Of a stretch of 64,000 nt of DNA, positions 17,703-27,420 are shown one piece after another. The stretch lies in NCBI GenBank assembly GCA_944325625.1, contig CALVAP010000004.1:272988-336987 (forward strand), in the 5' to 3' direction. The stretch is from Candidatus Gastranaerophilales bacterium (lineage in GTDB: Bacteria > Cyanobacteriota > Vampirovibrionia > Gastranaerophilales > Gastranaerophilaceae). Numbering within the stretch: position 1 is the stretch's first letter; every line of letters begins with the position of its first letter. The translations under genes and the position numbers were made by a program. The notes below the pieces were generated by a model. The model ran no database searches, was not told where the DNA came from, and saw nothing but the letters and a program-made list of their open reading frames with translations.

Positions 17703-18155
17703 ATGATTTACAACACCGGTCTTGAAGTACTATTTAACGGTATTTTGGCAGCAATAATTGCTCAAGTATTAAAGTTAATAGGGTATTTAATAAGATATCG
17801 CCAGTTTAATTTCAAAATTCTCACAACAACAGGGGGAATGCCAAGCTCACACTCTGCAGGCGTTATAGGGATGGCAGTTACTGCAGGTCTAATAGATGGT
17901 TATACTTCGGTTACATTTGCAATCGCTATGGGATACTCTTTGGTTGTAATGTACGACGCTGCAGGTGTTCGACGTGCGGCTGGCAAAATTGCAACTGTAC
18001 TCAACCGTATAAAAGAAGATATATACGCCCATAAACCTGAACTTATCGGGGACAAACTTAAAGAACTTCTCGGTCATACTCCATTTGAAGTTTTCGTCGG
18101 GGCTATACTTGGGGCAGCTATTGCCTATTTAAATCACTATTATTTTCTTGTTTAA
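17703..18155 (+). CDS. Divergent PAP2 family membrane protein
   Basis: This 150-residue protein has about four hydrophobic segments and the family hallmarks TTGGMPSSHSAGVIG and MYDAAGVRRAAGKIA (DUF212, divergent PAP2). Members are found in cyanobacteria, Firmicutes and plants and are presumed lipid phosphate phosphatases; no activity is established for most. The ATG follows the ispA stop immediately, with AGGA inside the ispA 3' end as ribosome binding site. Its position after a polyprenyl diphosphate synthase suggests a substrate such as a prenyl or undecaprenyl phosphate, which is inference. Confidence 0.88.
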   Translation: MIYNTGLEVLFNGILAAIIAQVLKLIGYLIRYRQFNFKILTTTGGMPSSHSAGVIGMAVTAGLIDGYTSVTFAIAMGYSLVVMYDAAGVRRAAGKIATVLNRIKEDIYAHKPELIGDKLKELLGHTPFEVFVGAILGAAIAYLNHYYFLV

Positions 18156-18196
18156 TTATCTTAATACAACAAATCCGATAGCCGCTTAGGAAGAGT

Positions 18197-19870
18197 ATGC
18201 AGAACATAAAATTTTTCGACAATCAAACAACTCCCGTCATAGTTCTTGATTATAACAAGGATGTGGTCTATACAAACAACTCTTTCAAAAAGATTTTTGG
18301 CAACATAAAAACTCTACAAAAATTTGCAAGAAGGTTTTTCTTTGAAGTGTGTCTATTAAATTCGGAGAATATTGAAAATCATAATCCAATTATGTTCGCA
18401 CTTGATTCCAAAGAATCGTTTTTTGCACAGACTGTTTATCAAACAAATAAAAATGAATATTTGAACTTTGATATTCATTCATACGTAACTTCCAAACTAA
18501 TCGTAATAACATTTAACAACACTACAGCTCAAAACCGATACGAAACTCTGCTTAAAAATTTTGAATCACTAAAAAAAGACTACACAGAAATACTTAAAGA
18601 AAATACTAAATACTCAGAAATACAACAAAAAGCACAATCTCAAGCAATAAAAATGGCGCTTCTAAACAGATTTGCAAACATAATAAGAGAGTCCGTAGAT
18701 ATAAATAAAATAATAAACTCTGCACTTAGTGAACTGTGTAATTTAACTGGCGGATTTAAAGCATATTTTGCTGAAAATCACGACAAAAATTATAAAATAA
18801 AAATAATATACCCGTCAAAATATAATTCAGAAAACGGAAAAAATATAAGCTTTGATGACTCTGTAAACAGAGCAATTACCGCAAAGAGTTCTCACACCGC
18901 ACGCTGCCTTAAAGAATACAACGAAAGTAAAGAACGATTTAAAACAGCCACAGATAGGATTATTATCCCCATTTTTCATCAATCGAATTTGCTCGGTATT
19001 ATAGTAATTTTGTCATACCAAAACATAAGTCTAACGCACGAAGATGATGTTCTAAAAGCCATCTCACTTCAACTTGCAAATGCACTTGTGCAGGCCTCTT
19101 TATTCGAGCAAATTAACACTCAAAATATCCAACTCGAAAAAGCATTAAAAGAACTCAAAGATACTCAAATACAGCTTATCAACTCAGAAAAAATGGCATC
19201 ACTTGGTCAACTCACCGCCGGCGTTGCACATGAAATAAATACACCACTTGCCTCCATTAACTCAAATAACTCTATTGCTGAACGATTAATCAAAAAAATA
19301 GAAACGAATGATAAAAATCAACCCCTAATTGATACCTTTAAAGAATTAAATAATCTGGATAGAGAGGCTATCAAACGTATAAGTAAAATTGTTGTTTCCC
19401 TAAAACAATTTGTCAGACTTGATGAAGCTGAACTTCAAGAAGCAGAAATAAATAAAGAATTGGATTTGACACTTGATTTAATCAGACACGAAACAAAAAA
19501 TAAAATTGACATAGTAAAAAATTATACAAAAATAAGACCCATAAAGTGTTACCCCAATATGCTAAATCAAGTTTTTATGAATCTGCTTATAAACGCATGC
19601 CACAGCATCGAAACAAAAGGAACAATAACAATTTCAACAATAGATAACGGAGTTGACTTAATTATAAAAATAAAAGACGACGGATGCGGAATTCCAGAAG
19701 AAAATAAAGACAAAATTTTCCAAGCGGGATTTACCTCAAAAGGAGTAGGTGTCGGCACAGGGCTTGGACTAGCTATAACAAAAGAAATTATCAACAAACA
19801 CAATGGAACTATAACCTTTACATCAAAACAAAATGAAGGTACTGAATTTGTCGTTAATATTCCATATTAA
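18197..19870 (+). CDS. Cytoplasmic PAS-GAF sensor histidine kinase
   Basis: No membrane helices are visible. An N-terminal PAS-like domain (about 1-115) and a coiled coil precede a GAF domain (about 160-300). The dimerisation/phosphoacceptor helix has the H-box GQLTAGVAHEINTPLASI with H345, and a HATPase domain follows with N-box NQVFMNLLINACHSI, G1 DDGCGIPEE and G2 GVGTGLGLAITKEII. It is an orphan: no response regulator is adjacent, and it converges with fliI, the stops overlapping by 4 bases. AGGAAG lies before the ATG. Its partner could be the NarL-type regulator at 27421, but that is speculation. Confidence 0.9.
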   Translation: MQNIKFFDNQTTPVIVLDYNKDVVYTNNSFKKIFGNIKTLQKFARRFFFEVCLLNSENIENHNPIMFALDSKESFFAQTVYQTNKNEYLNFDIHSYVTSKLIVITFNNTTAQNRYETLLKNFESLKKDYTEILKENTKYSEIQQKAQSQAIKMALLNRFANIIRESVDINKIINSALSELCNLTGGFKAYFAENHDKNYKIKIIYPSKYNSENGKNISFDDSVNRAITAKSSHTARCLKEYNESKERFKTATDRIIIPIFHQSNLLGIIVILSYQNISLTHEDDVLKAISLQLANALVQASLFEQINTQNIQLEKALKELKDTQIQLINSEKMASLGQLTAGVAHEINTPLASINSNNSIAERLIKKIETNDKNQPLIDTFKELNNLDREAIKRISKIVVSLKQFVRLDEAELQEAEINKELDLTLDLIRHETKNKIDIVKNYTKIRPIKCYPNMLNQVFMNLLINACHSIETKGTITISTIDNGVDLIIKIKDDGCGIPEENKDKIFQAGFTSKGVGVGTGLGLAITKEIINKHNGTITFTSKQNEGTEFVVNIPY

Positions 19871-21180
19871 GCATGCTCTGCAAGTTTAAGCAAAGCTGAT
19901 ACCGTATCTTCATACTTCATAGGTTCATCAACTGCCTGACGCAAAAAGAAGTTTATACTGTCCATAAGAGCTATAGCCCTATCCGTAACAGCATCAGACC
20001 CTTTAACATAAGCACCAATATTAATTAAATCCTCATTCTTGCGATATGCAGCAAGTAAAGTACGAATCTTACCCGCAGCTGCTCTATGCTCAGGAGTTAC
20101 AACATCATTCATAACCCGAGAAACACTTTGTAAAACATCTACTGCAGGATAATGGTTTTTATGCGCCAACTCTCTTGAAAGCATTATGTGCCCGTCAAGA
20201 ATACTTCTTGCCGTATCAGAAATAGGCTCGTTAAAATCATCGCCTTCAACAAGCACCGTATAAAGCCCCGTAATAGTCCCTTTGTCATTACTACCTGCGC
20301 GCTCCAGTAATTTGGGCATAAGCGCAAAGACAGAAGGCGTATATCCCCTTGTAGCGGGCGGCTCACCAACTGCCAAGCCGACTTCTCTTTGTGCCATAGC
20401 TATTCGGGTTACACTATCCAACATAAATAAAACATCTTTGCCTTGATCTCTAAAATACTCAGCTATTGCCATAGCTACAAAAGCTGCTTTTATTTTTACC
20501 AAAGAAGGCTGTTCGCTTGTCGCCGCAATGACTATAGAGCGCTTCATCCCTTCTGCACCCAAAGTTGTTTCTATAAACTCACGAACTTCTCTTCCACGCT
20601 CGCCTATCAATGCAATTACGTTTAGATCAGCACTTGTGTTTTTTGCCATCATCGCAAGTGTAGTTGACTTTCCTACACCTGAACCGGCAAAAATCCCGAC
20701 ACGCTGACCTTTTCCTATCGTATTAAATCCATCTATCGACCTTATTCCCAATGATAGCGGTTCTCTAATCAATGAACGTTTCAATGGATTAATGGCCTCA
20801 GCCTGTGTTGAATATAAAGACTGAGAATTTATAGCTCCGAGATTATCAATTGGTCTGCCAAGCCCATCCAACACTCTGCCCAAAAGTTGTGTACCAACTT
20901 GTATCTTCATAGACGAGCCTGTATTAATAACGCTTGCCCCTGGCCTTAATCCATCCATTGCTCCAAGCGGCATAAGCAAAATTCGTCCCTCTTTGAACCC
21001 GACTATCTCTGCCGAAACTCTCTCATCCGTATTAGCTAGAGAGATATAGCACAAATCACCGATACTTCCCTCAGGGCCATCCGCTTCTATTATAAGCCCT
21101 ATTATCTGAAGAACTTTACCGAGTTTGCGCATCGTATTTGTCTTATTAACTATTTCTTTGTATCGACCTAGATTAATCAT
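19867..21180 (-). CDS. fliI: Flagellar export apparatus ATPase FliI
   Basis: FliI is the F1-beta-like ATPase of the flagellar type III export gate, unfolding and delivering substrates. The 437-residue length is canonical. Walker A is GIFAGSGVGKSTTL, followed by ALIGERGREVREFIE, Walker B-region VLFMLDSVTRIAMAQREVGL and GEPPATRGYTPSVFALMPKL, all diagnostic of FliI against T3SS or F-type relatives. It is the last gene of the minus-strand flagellar operon and overlaps fliH by 8 bases. No fliJ follows before the convergent kinase gene. Confidence 0.95.
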   Translation of the reverse strand: MINLGRYKEIVNKTNTMRKLGKVLQIIGLIIEADGPEGSIGDLCYISLANTDERVSAEIVGFKEGRILLMPLGAMDGLRPGASVINTGSSMKIQVGTQLLGRVLDGLGRPIDNLGAINSQSLYSTQAEAINPLKRSLIREPLSLGIRSIDGFNTIGKGQRVGIFAGSGVGKSTTLAMMAKNTSADLNVIALIGERGREVREFIETTLGAEGMKRSIVIAATSEQPSLVKIKAAFVAMAIAEYFRDQGKDVLFMLDSVTRIAMAQREVGLAVGEPPATRGYTPSVFALMPKLLERAGSNDKGTITGLYTVLVEGDDFNEPISDTARSILDGHIMLSRELAHKNHYPAVDVLQSVSRVMNDVVTPEHRAAAGKIRTLLAAYRKNEDLINIGAYVKGSDAVTDRAIALMDSINFFLRQAVDEPMKYEDTVSALLKLAEHA

Positions 21181-21946
21181 TCTGCCTATTCTCTACTTCG
21201 GCAACAAGTTTACTTTCATCTGCTGTTTGCAACTCTTCAAGAAGCTTTTGCGCTATCACATCTATTTGAGAAGAAATTCGATTATCTACCCTTGAATTAA
21301 CGGACTCAACTATCGTACCATCCTCTGATACACTGGCATCTTCAACTATCTTTATTGACTTTAAAGATAAGATTTCTGTTTTTAGTTGTTCAGAAATCTC
21401 ATAAATTTTTTGTGCCATATTTGGATTTACGAATATTCTTACTTCTTCTTTTTCTTTTAGCTCATTAATAGCGGCTTTTGTTATATTATACAAAATCTCT
21501 TTGTCAACATTAAGTGCCTTCTTGCAAACACTGCCTGATATCGCAACCACAAGCTCTACTATATCATTATGGGCTGATTTTATAATTCGTTTTTTTATTT
21601 CAAACTCAGAATGCGCAAACTTATCAACATTTAAAACAATCTGTGCCAAATCATTACGAACTGCTTGTTGAGCTTCTTCATAACCTTTTTGGTAACCCTG
21701 CTGTTTTGCTGTCTGCGTAATTTTCTCTACTTGAGAATTAGCTTGTGAAACAGCATCATCAAAATGTTTTTTTGCTTTACTTTGAGCATCAGAAATAATT
21801 GCTTGAGCTTGCTGCCTTGCCTTATCAATAATCTCATTTGCAATATTTTTTGCATTAACAAGCGCCTGTGCTCTCATCTGCTCATCACTTACACCCAGCA
21901 CATAGGACGACCCGACATTAACTTTTTCACTATCTATTCTACTCAA
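21173..21946 (-). CDS. fliH: Flagellar assembly protein FliH (FliI regulator)
   Basis: FliH binds and restrains FliI and links it to the C-ring. The 257-residue protein begins with a long Ala/Gln/Lys coiled coil (about 20-110, for example ARQQAQAIISDAQSKAKKHF) and ends with the conserved FliH/HrpE/V-ATPase-E-like domain (about 120-245). Sequence identity within this family is low, so the call rests on composition, length and the invariant position between fliG and fliI. It overlaps both neighbours by 8 bases, implying translational coupling. Confidence 0.88.
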   Translation of the reverse strand: MSRIDSEKVNVGSSYVLGVSDEQMRAQALVNAKNIANEIIDKARQQAQAIISDAQSKAKKHFDDAVSQANSQVEKITQTAKQQGYQKGYEEAQQAVRNDLAQIVLNVDKFAHSEFEIKKRIIKSAHNDIVELVVAISGSVCKKALNVDKEILYNITKAAINELKEKEEVRIFVNPNMAQKIYEISEQLKTEILSLKSIKIVEDASVSEDGTIVESVNSRVDNRISSQIDVIAQKLLEELQTADESKLVAEVENRQND

Positions 21947-22970
21947 TTAATTCGTCCTCTTGAGATTCTCTGACAATAAATATCTCACCTGCAGCCTCAA
22001 GAGCTCTAATTATGCCGACAATCTTAGATTGAACCTCCTGAACACTCTTGGCTCTAACAGGTCCCATATACTCCATATCTTCTTGCAACATGGCTTGTGC
22101 TCGCTCAGACATATTCCGCATAATTTTGTCTTTAATATCATCCTTAGCACCCTTAAGCGACATCGCAAGATCCTTTGTATCAACTTCTCGAAGTACGCGT
22201 TGTATATCTCTGTCCTCAATTTTAATTATATCTTCAAATACAAACATCAACTCTCTTACTTCTTCTGCCAACTCAGGATTTTCTACTTCCAAAAGCTCGA
22301 TAACATTTCTCTCGGTAGCACGGTCAGCTCTATTCAAAATACTAGCCAACGCAGAAACACCACCGGTCTTGGAAAAGTCTTGTACCACCAATGATGAAAA
22401 CTTACTTTCAACAATCTTTTCTACTTCTGCAAGAATTTCTGGATTAGTTGTATTCATATCAGCTATTTTCACCGCCACTGCAGACTGAACATTCGGAGGT
22501 AAATAGTTAAGTACTTTTGCTGAATGCTCAGGCTTCAAATATGCTAATATCAACGCTATAAGCTGCGGGTTTTCATTCTGAAAAGATGTTGCAAGCTGCG
22601 AAGGATCCGCATCATTAAAAAATTGAAACGGATTGGTGTTCATCAACGTTACAAGTCTATCAAGAATACTACTTGCTTTATCAGGACCGTATGCTTTTTC
22701 CAACAGGGTTTGAGCATAATTCATCCCTCCCGATTGCAAGTAATCACTTGCCAAAAAAATTGTGTGAAACTCCTCTAATATACCATTTAATATATCCGTT
22801 GGTATTTTGTTTAAACTTGCAATATCAAATGTTATTTGTTCCAAAAGTTCTTCATCTGTAATATTTTTCATAATTTCAGACGCAGTGCTGGGGCCCAGAG
22901 CTATCAAAAGCGCCGCAACCTTCTGAGTCGGAGTCATATAATCAAAATTTACTGTTTGTGGTTGTGTCAT
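21939..22970 (-). CDS. fliG: Flagellar motor switch protein FliG
   Basis: FliG forms the torque-generating top of the C-ring and contacts MotA. Of 343 residues, the N-terminal part (TPTQKVAALLIALGPSTASEIMKN) binds FliF. The middle domain carries the EHPQ-equivalent sequence ENPQLIALILAYLKPEHSA, and the C-terminal domain carries the charged torque helix with LRSEVDTKDLAMSLKG-like spacing (here VLREVDTKDLAMSLKGA). GPVRAKSVQEVQSKIV near the end is typical. It lies 2 bases downstream of fliF. Confidence 0.96.
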   Translation of the reverse strand: MTQPQTVNFDYMTPTQKVAALLIALGPSTASEIMKNITDEELLEQITFDIASLNKIPTDILNGILEEFHTIFLASDYLQSGGMNYAQTLLEKAYGPDKASSILDRLVTLMNTNPFQFFNDADPSQLATSFQNENPQLIALILAYLKPEHSAKVLNYLPPNVQSAVAVKIADMNTTNPEILAEVEKIVESKFSSLVVQDFSKTGGVSALASILNRADRATERNVIELLEVENPELAEEVRELMFVFEDIIKIEDRDIQRVLREVDTKDLAMSLKGAKDDIKDKIMRNMSERAQAMLQEDMEYMGPVRAKSVQEVQSKIVGIIRALEAAGEIFIVRESQEDELIE

Positions 22971-22972
22971 TT

Positions 22973-24541
22973 TTAATCCCTAATATAAGAAATCAATAAT
23001 CTCGTTGCTTCTGCTGTATCGTTTAAAATCGTTTCGTTTAAATCATTCTTAATACGTTCTAACTCAGGGTCAAGCTTTGCTTCTAACTGCGGCAAAGACT
23101 CTATGTCCGCCAAATCACCCAATTCATCCTTAATACTTGGATAATGTTCATATTCCGCGCCACCTTCATCTGCTGAAGAATAACCGCCAATAGAAGATGC
23201 AATTCCTCGGAATAAAGACTTGAACGTAAAAATAGCTGCCAATCCCAAGACTAATATTACTAGCATTGGTGCAATTTCATTAAGCCATATTTTTAAAGCC
23301 GATGCTGATTTTATTTCTTTTGCCGCTGCTTCTCTTTCTGCTTTTTCTTCTGCCAAACCTGAGAACTGTAAGCTTGAAACAGTTACCGCATCACCTCTAT
23401 TTATATCCAGACCACTTGCTGTTACCACCAAGTCATTGAGTTCTTGTTTTTCTTGAGTTGTAAGAATTTTATTAACAGCTACAGCGATTGTCATCCTTTT
23501 TATCGAGCCGGGAGCATAAATTACCTGTTTTATCTCCTTTGATACGCTGTAATTTGCAAGATTTTTTTGCTTTGTATAATTAAGATTTTTCCTTTGCGCA
23601 TTTTCGCTTAATGCTGTATTTGTTGCAGCATTAGGATTGTCATATATTTCATTTTCACTCTGTTGGGAGGTTAATACACCCTCCGCCTTGCCTTCTACCG
23701 GGATATAACTTTCTATTGTAGATTTTGCAGTATTAAAGTCTATATCCGCACTAACTTGAACAGATACATTACCCTTACCTACAATTTTTTCCAAAACGGT
23801 TTGAACTTTCTTTGCCGTTTGGTTTTCTACGTTTGCTTTATAAGATTCTATATCACTGGAATTTCTTCCTACCTCATCAGTTAAGCTGTTTCCGCTTTGA
23901 TCTGTCAAGAAAACTCTCTCGGGCGTTAATCTTGGTACTGCGTATGCAACAAGATTTTTTATCGCCTTTACCTGCTCAGTCTTTATCCTATACCCCGGCT
24001 CCAATATCAAAATTACCGACGCACTGGGCGCTTCATCTTTATCCGTAAATACCGAACGTTCGGGCTCTGCTATTTGCACTCTTGCTTTTGCTATACCATT
24101 AATTCTCTCTATTGAACGTGTAAGTTCGCCTTGGAATATTCTCTGTTTTGTTAGTTGATTTTTGAAATCAGTTGAACCCAGCTGCAAGTCGTCTAAAAGT
24201 TCAAAACCGTGCTCTCTGTCTTGGATTAAATCATTCTCCGCAACATATAGCCTTAAGTCATCTTGCATATTTGACGGAACAAGCACAGCTTTCTTATCTT
24301 TACTTATTTTTACGGGATATCCGCTCTTTTTTAAGCTTTCCGATACTGAAACCGCATCTCCCTCGCTTAAATCCGAATACAACACAGCCCAATTGGGTTC
24401 TGTTGATTTTATTAACAAAAATGTTACCGCAACAAGGGTAATAGCCACTAAAGCACTAATCCCGAACTTTTGCCCTATATCAAGCCCGCTCCATAAGCGC
24501 TTTATATCCTCAAATATCATTTTGAAATAATTATTTCCCAA
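22973..24541 (-). CDS. fliF: Flagellar MS-ring protein FliF
   Basis: FliF builds the membrane/supramembrane ring on which the basal body is assembled. The 522-residue protein has an N-terminal membrane helix (about 27-46), a ring-building YscJ-like domain (ILYSDLSEGDA-type sequence near 55, then GFELLDD and QRIFQGELTRSI near 120-140), a periplasmic middle and a second membrane helix near 425-445. A short cytoplasmic tail binds FliG. The annotated start is a TTG with AAGGG 8 bases upstream; an in-frame ATG follows seven codons later. A 96-base gap separates it from fliE. Confidence 0.95.
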   Translation of the reverse strand: MGNNYFKMIFEDIKRLWSGLDIGQKFGISALVAITLVAVTFLLIKSTEPNWAVLYSDLSEGDAVSVSESLKKSGYPVKISKDKKAVLVPSNMQDDLRLYVAENDLIQDREHGFELLDDLQLGSTDFKNQLTKQRIFQGELTRSIERINGIAKARVQIAEPERSVFTDKDEAPSASVILILEPGYRIKTEQVKAIKNLVAYAVPRLTPERVFLTDQSGNSLTDEVGRNSSDIESYKANVENQTAKKVQTVLEKIVGKGNVSVQVSADIDFNTAKSTIESYIPVEGKAEGVLTSQQSENEIYDNPNAATNTALSENAQRKNLNYTKQKNLANYSVSKEIKQVIYAPGSIKRMTIAVAVNKILTTQEKQELNDLVVTASGLDINRGDAVTVSSLQFSGLAEEKAEREAAAKEIKSASALKIWLNEIAPMLVILVLGLAAIFTFKSLFRGIASSIGGYSSADEGGAEYEHYPSIKDELGDLADIESLPQLEAKLDPELERIKNDLNETILNDTAEATRLLISYIRD

Positions 24542-24637
24542 GACTATATCCCTTATTTCTTTCTATTAATAATATAACTCATTTTTTTTGGGGTTCAACT
24601 ATGTAAAGATTGCTTAAACTCTTGACTCATTTGAGTT

Positions 24638-25141
24638 TTAAATTTTAACATTATACAATTCATTATACGCTGTAATGATTTTATTTCTTAGTTGTAACCC
24701 CATTTGCATTGACAGATTTGCCTTTTCTGCCGCTATCATTACTTCGTGTACACTTATGTCTTCTCCCGCTGCAAGTGCTTCAACAGCGCTTTCTGCTTCT
24801 ACTTGCTTTTGGTTTATATTTTTTATTCCATCTGCAAAACTTTCACCAAAATGGTTCAGAGTTTTTTGGACTTCACTCTTCGGTTCAACTACATTTTGTT
24901 GTAACGACATATCAAGATTTGGAATATTTACATTCCCTGCATTTATTTCAATTCCGGCTCTTAGTGGTTGGGACATATTCATTTGGATTTCTTGATTTTT
25001 TTGATTTAATATGTTTTCAAAATCAGACACACTAACTTGCTCAAAGCCTTTATCTATGTTCTGAAGCTGTTGAGCAAATACTTTATTAAAATCTGTTATC
25101 GAATTTTGTCCTAAAATATTATTCCCTAAACCTTGAACCAT
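24638..25141 (-). CDS. fliE: Flagellar hook-basal body protein FliE
   Basis: FliE joins the MS-ring to the proximal rod. The call rests on the C-terminal signature VMIAAEKANLSMQMGLQLRN followed by a KIITAYNELY ending, and on its place between flgC and fliF. At 167 residues it is clearly longer than the usual ~100; the extra length is a polar N-terminal region rich in Gln and Asn (about 1-75). Its start is 14 bases after the flgC stop. Confidence 0.9.
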   Translation of the reverse strand: MVQGLGNNILGQNSITDFNKVFAQQLQNIDKGFEQVSVSDFENILNQKNQEIQMNMSQPLRAGIEINAGNVNIPNLDMSLQQNVVEPKSEVQKTLNHFGESFADGIKNINQKQVEAESAVEALAAGEDISVHEVMIAAEKANLSMQMGLQLRNKIITAYNELYNVKI

Positions 25142-25155
25142 TTAATTCTTCGCTC

Positions 25156-25659
25156 CTATATTTTCAACGCCGCATTAAACATTGACTTGGTAGTTTCTGC
25201 TGCAGCTGCGTTTGCTTCGTATGCCCTAGAGGCTGAAATCATCCCCACCATTTCTTCAACTACATTTACATTCGGTAATGTTACATATCCGTCTACATCA
25301 GCATCTGGATGAGAGGGATCATAAACCACTTTAAACGGGTCTTTCGACTCTGCTATCTCAGCTACTGCTACTCCTTGCGAGAGATTTTTTTCATCAAAAG
25401 ATATTCCTCCGCTTAATATCATTTGTCCTTGATTTTGGGAAAACCTTGCTTCATGCTTCCCATTAGGAAATGCCGGTTCTGAAAGTAATTTATCCTTGTA
25501 TATTGCTTTAAATGTTACATCTTTTTTTACATAAACTCCGGGTGAACCATCCGGATTTCTTGTCGTATTTATATTTGCTACGTTACTTGATATTGTATCC
25601 ATCTTCAATCTTTGGGCGTACATCCCTGATGATGAAACATCAAATACATTAAAACTCAT
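25156..25659 (-). CDS. flgC: Flagellar proximal rod protein FlgC
   Basis: A rod subunit exported by the flagellar type III system and placed in the periplasm. The N-terminal rod motif SSSGMYAQRLKMDTISSNVAN and the closing region EEMVGMISASRAYEANAAA are characteristic. The 167-residue length is slightly more than the usual ~140. It lies 6 bases downstream of flgB and 14 upstream of fliE. Confidence 0.95.
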   Translation of the reverse strand: MSFNVFDVSSSGMYAQRLKMDTISSNVANINTTRNPDGSPGVYVKKDVTFKAIYKDKLLSEPAFPNGKHEARFSQNQGQMILSGGISFDEKNLSQGVAVAEIAESKDPFKVVYDPSHPDADVDGYVTLPNVNVVEEMVGMISASRAYEANAAAAETTKSMFNAALKI

Positions 25660-25665
25660 CTGTTA

Positions 25666-26121
25666 TTACCCCCCACTTTTTATAACATTGGTAAGATTTT
25701 CAAACATTTTACCTTCCAATGTCGACAATGTATTGTACTGGATTCCGACTTTTGCCATATCCATCATCTCGGCTTCTATATTCACATTGTTCCCCGTTTC
25801 CGGATTTAGCGCCGAGTAATCTCTTATTATTTCCGGTTTGTACCCCTCAAAGCTGTTTTGTGTTAGTATCTTTAGGTCTTTTACAGGCATAACCGTATCC
25901 AAACTGTTGTGCGCATAGTATGCACTATTTATCGCTTTTATTTCTTTTTTTATATCATCCTTCTTTAGCATCTCTTGTAATTGGTCTTCGAATACTACAT
26001 CTCTTCGTTGATAATCAGGCGTCATCACGTTTGCAGTATTTGATGCTATTGCTTGTTGCCTTTGGATTAAACCATCCAATGCAAGCTTTGTTACATCCAT
26101 TGCTCTTGTCGTTAAATCCAT
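25666..26121 (-). CDS. flgB: Flagellar basal body rod protein FlgB
   Basis: Proximal rod subunit. The signature ALDGLIQRQQAIASNTANVM near residue 15 and YQRRDVVFEDQLQEML just after are diagnostic; the C-terminus contains the expected heptad hydrophobics. 151 residues. Its start directly follows the stop of the histidine kinase gene (no gap), so expression is tied to the two-component genes upstream. Confidence 0.94.
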   Translation of the reverse strand: MDLTTRAMDVTKLALDGLIQRQQAIASNTANVMTPDYQRRDVVFEDQLQEMLKKDDIKKEIKAINSAYYAHNSLDTVMPVKDLKILTQNSFEGYKPEIIRDYSALNPETGNNVNIEAEMMDMAKVGIQYNTLSTLEGKMFENLTNVIKSGG

Positions 26122-27390
26122 TTAAACCTCTTCTCCTTCTTCTGCCTGATTTAATATCACCTCAAACACCGTCGAATCATCATCCGACTTTACAAGAATT
26201 AAATCCCCTCCCATTAATTGCATTGACGTCCTTGAAATCTGTAACCCCAGACCGGAACCTCCATCTTTGTGTTTAGTTGTGAACCCTTCTTCGAATATCT
26301 GTTTTTGCAATGTATAGGGAATGGCTTCTCCATTATTTTCTATAAATACACCTACTGTTTTGTCCGTATTTTTTTCAATACTTACCTTTAACTTACCATT
26401 TTCTTTAAGAGCATATATCGCATTATTTATTATATTTAATAACACCCCTAACACTTTTGCTTCATCAGCTAAAACTACCAAATCTTTCAAATCTGCTTCT
26501 ACTTTTATATTTTTCTTCGCTAATGCCGGTTCCGACAACTCAAGTGCCATTTCAACCATATTTTTGGTGCTCAGCTTTTCTTGTTGCAGTTCAGTGCTAC
26601 CTTTTAGGTCATCTAACAATAAATTTATCGTTCTTGTCGATTTTTCTATTATTTCTTTTGCGTTAATTATTTTCTCTGCAGATTCAATATCAGTCTTGAG
26701 TGCTTTGTCCAGCCTCTTTTCTATAATCTTCGAATGTAAATCTATAACTGATAAATTATTCCTTATCTCATGAATAATCTTTCTTACCTCTGTTGTGAGT
26801 ACAGGTTTTTCGATTTCTGTAGAAATTGATTGGGCTGTTATATGCGTTTCCATATCAGCTTCACTCAAGCAATCTACAACTTTATGCAACGCTTCACACA
26901 TCAACTCATTTTGACGTCTTTCCAGTGAATACGGCTCAACGTCCGGCATAAAATCTATCCGAGAATTATCTATAACCAATTTTAATATGTCTTGGATTAT
27001 TCTTGAATTCAAATAAAAATTGATGTTAGTATACCCTTCCACTTCAGAAGCGCCATAATCCCATACCAATGCCGCACAATACCTTGGTGCAAGAACTATT
27101 GCAAACTCTGTACTCTCCCAAATATCATCTTGTGCTACATTTACTATTTCGGCTCCCATGTCCGAATAAAAATAAACGCCGGCTTTTGAATAATCCAGTC
27201 TTTTTAGTAATCCATCCAGCCCTTTTGTATCAAATAATCTTACAAGTACAACTCCATCCGAATTACTCTCTATTACAGGCTCAACTATCGAGCGGAGCAA
27301 ACTTTTTACGGTTTGCTCACTCGCTTGTTTCATTTCGTTATTAAATATAAACTCCCTTAGAAGGTTCTTTCTCGGTTTGAACTTTTTCAT
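26122..27390 (-). CDS. Histidine kinase at the head of the flagellar operon
   Basis: A soluble 422-residue kinase. The N-terminal ~190 residues form a sensor domain I cannot assign firmly; WESTEFAIVLAPRYCAALVW resembles the DICT sensory domain known from cyanobacteria. The phosphoacceptor helix has KIIHEIRNNLSVIDLHSKI with H207. The HATPase domain has NIINNAIYALKENG, a G1 box degraded to NNGEAIP instead of DNGxGI, and an intact GSGLGLQISRTSM box. It is the second gene after the NarL-type regulator and touches flgB, so it most likely controls basal-body gene expression or assembly. The signal is unknown. Confidence 0.88.
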   Translation of the reverse strand: MKKFKPRKNLLREFIFNNEMKQASEQTVKSLLRSIVEPVIESNSDGVVLVRLFDTKGLDGLLKRLDYSKAGVYFYSDMGAEIVNVAQDDIWESTEFAIVLAPRYCAALVWDYGASEVEGYTNINFYLNSRIIQDILKLVIDNSRIDFMPDVEPYSLERRQNELMCEALHKVVDCLSEADMETHITAQSISTEIEKPVLTTEVRKIIHEIRNNLSVIDLHSKIIEKRLDKALKTDIESAEKIINAKEIIEKSTRTINLLLDDLKGSTELQQEKLSTKNMVEMALELSEPALAKKNIKVEADLKDLVVLADEAKVLGVLLNIINNAIYALKENGKLKVSIEKNTDKTVGVFIENNGEAIPYTLQKQIFEEGFTTKHKDGGSGLGLQISRTSMQLMGGDLILVKSDDDSTVFEVILNQAEEGEEV

Positions 27391-27420
27391 ATCCCTTTTC
27401 TTTCAGCTATTGCGATTCCC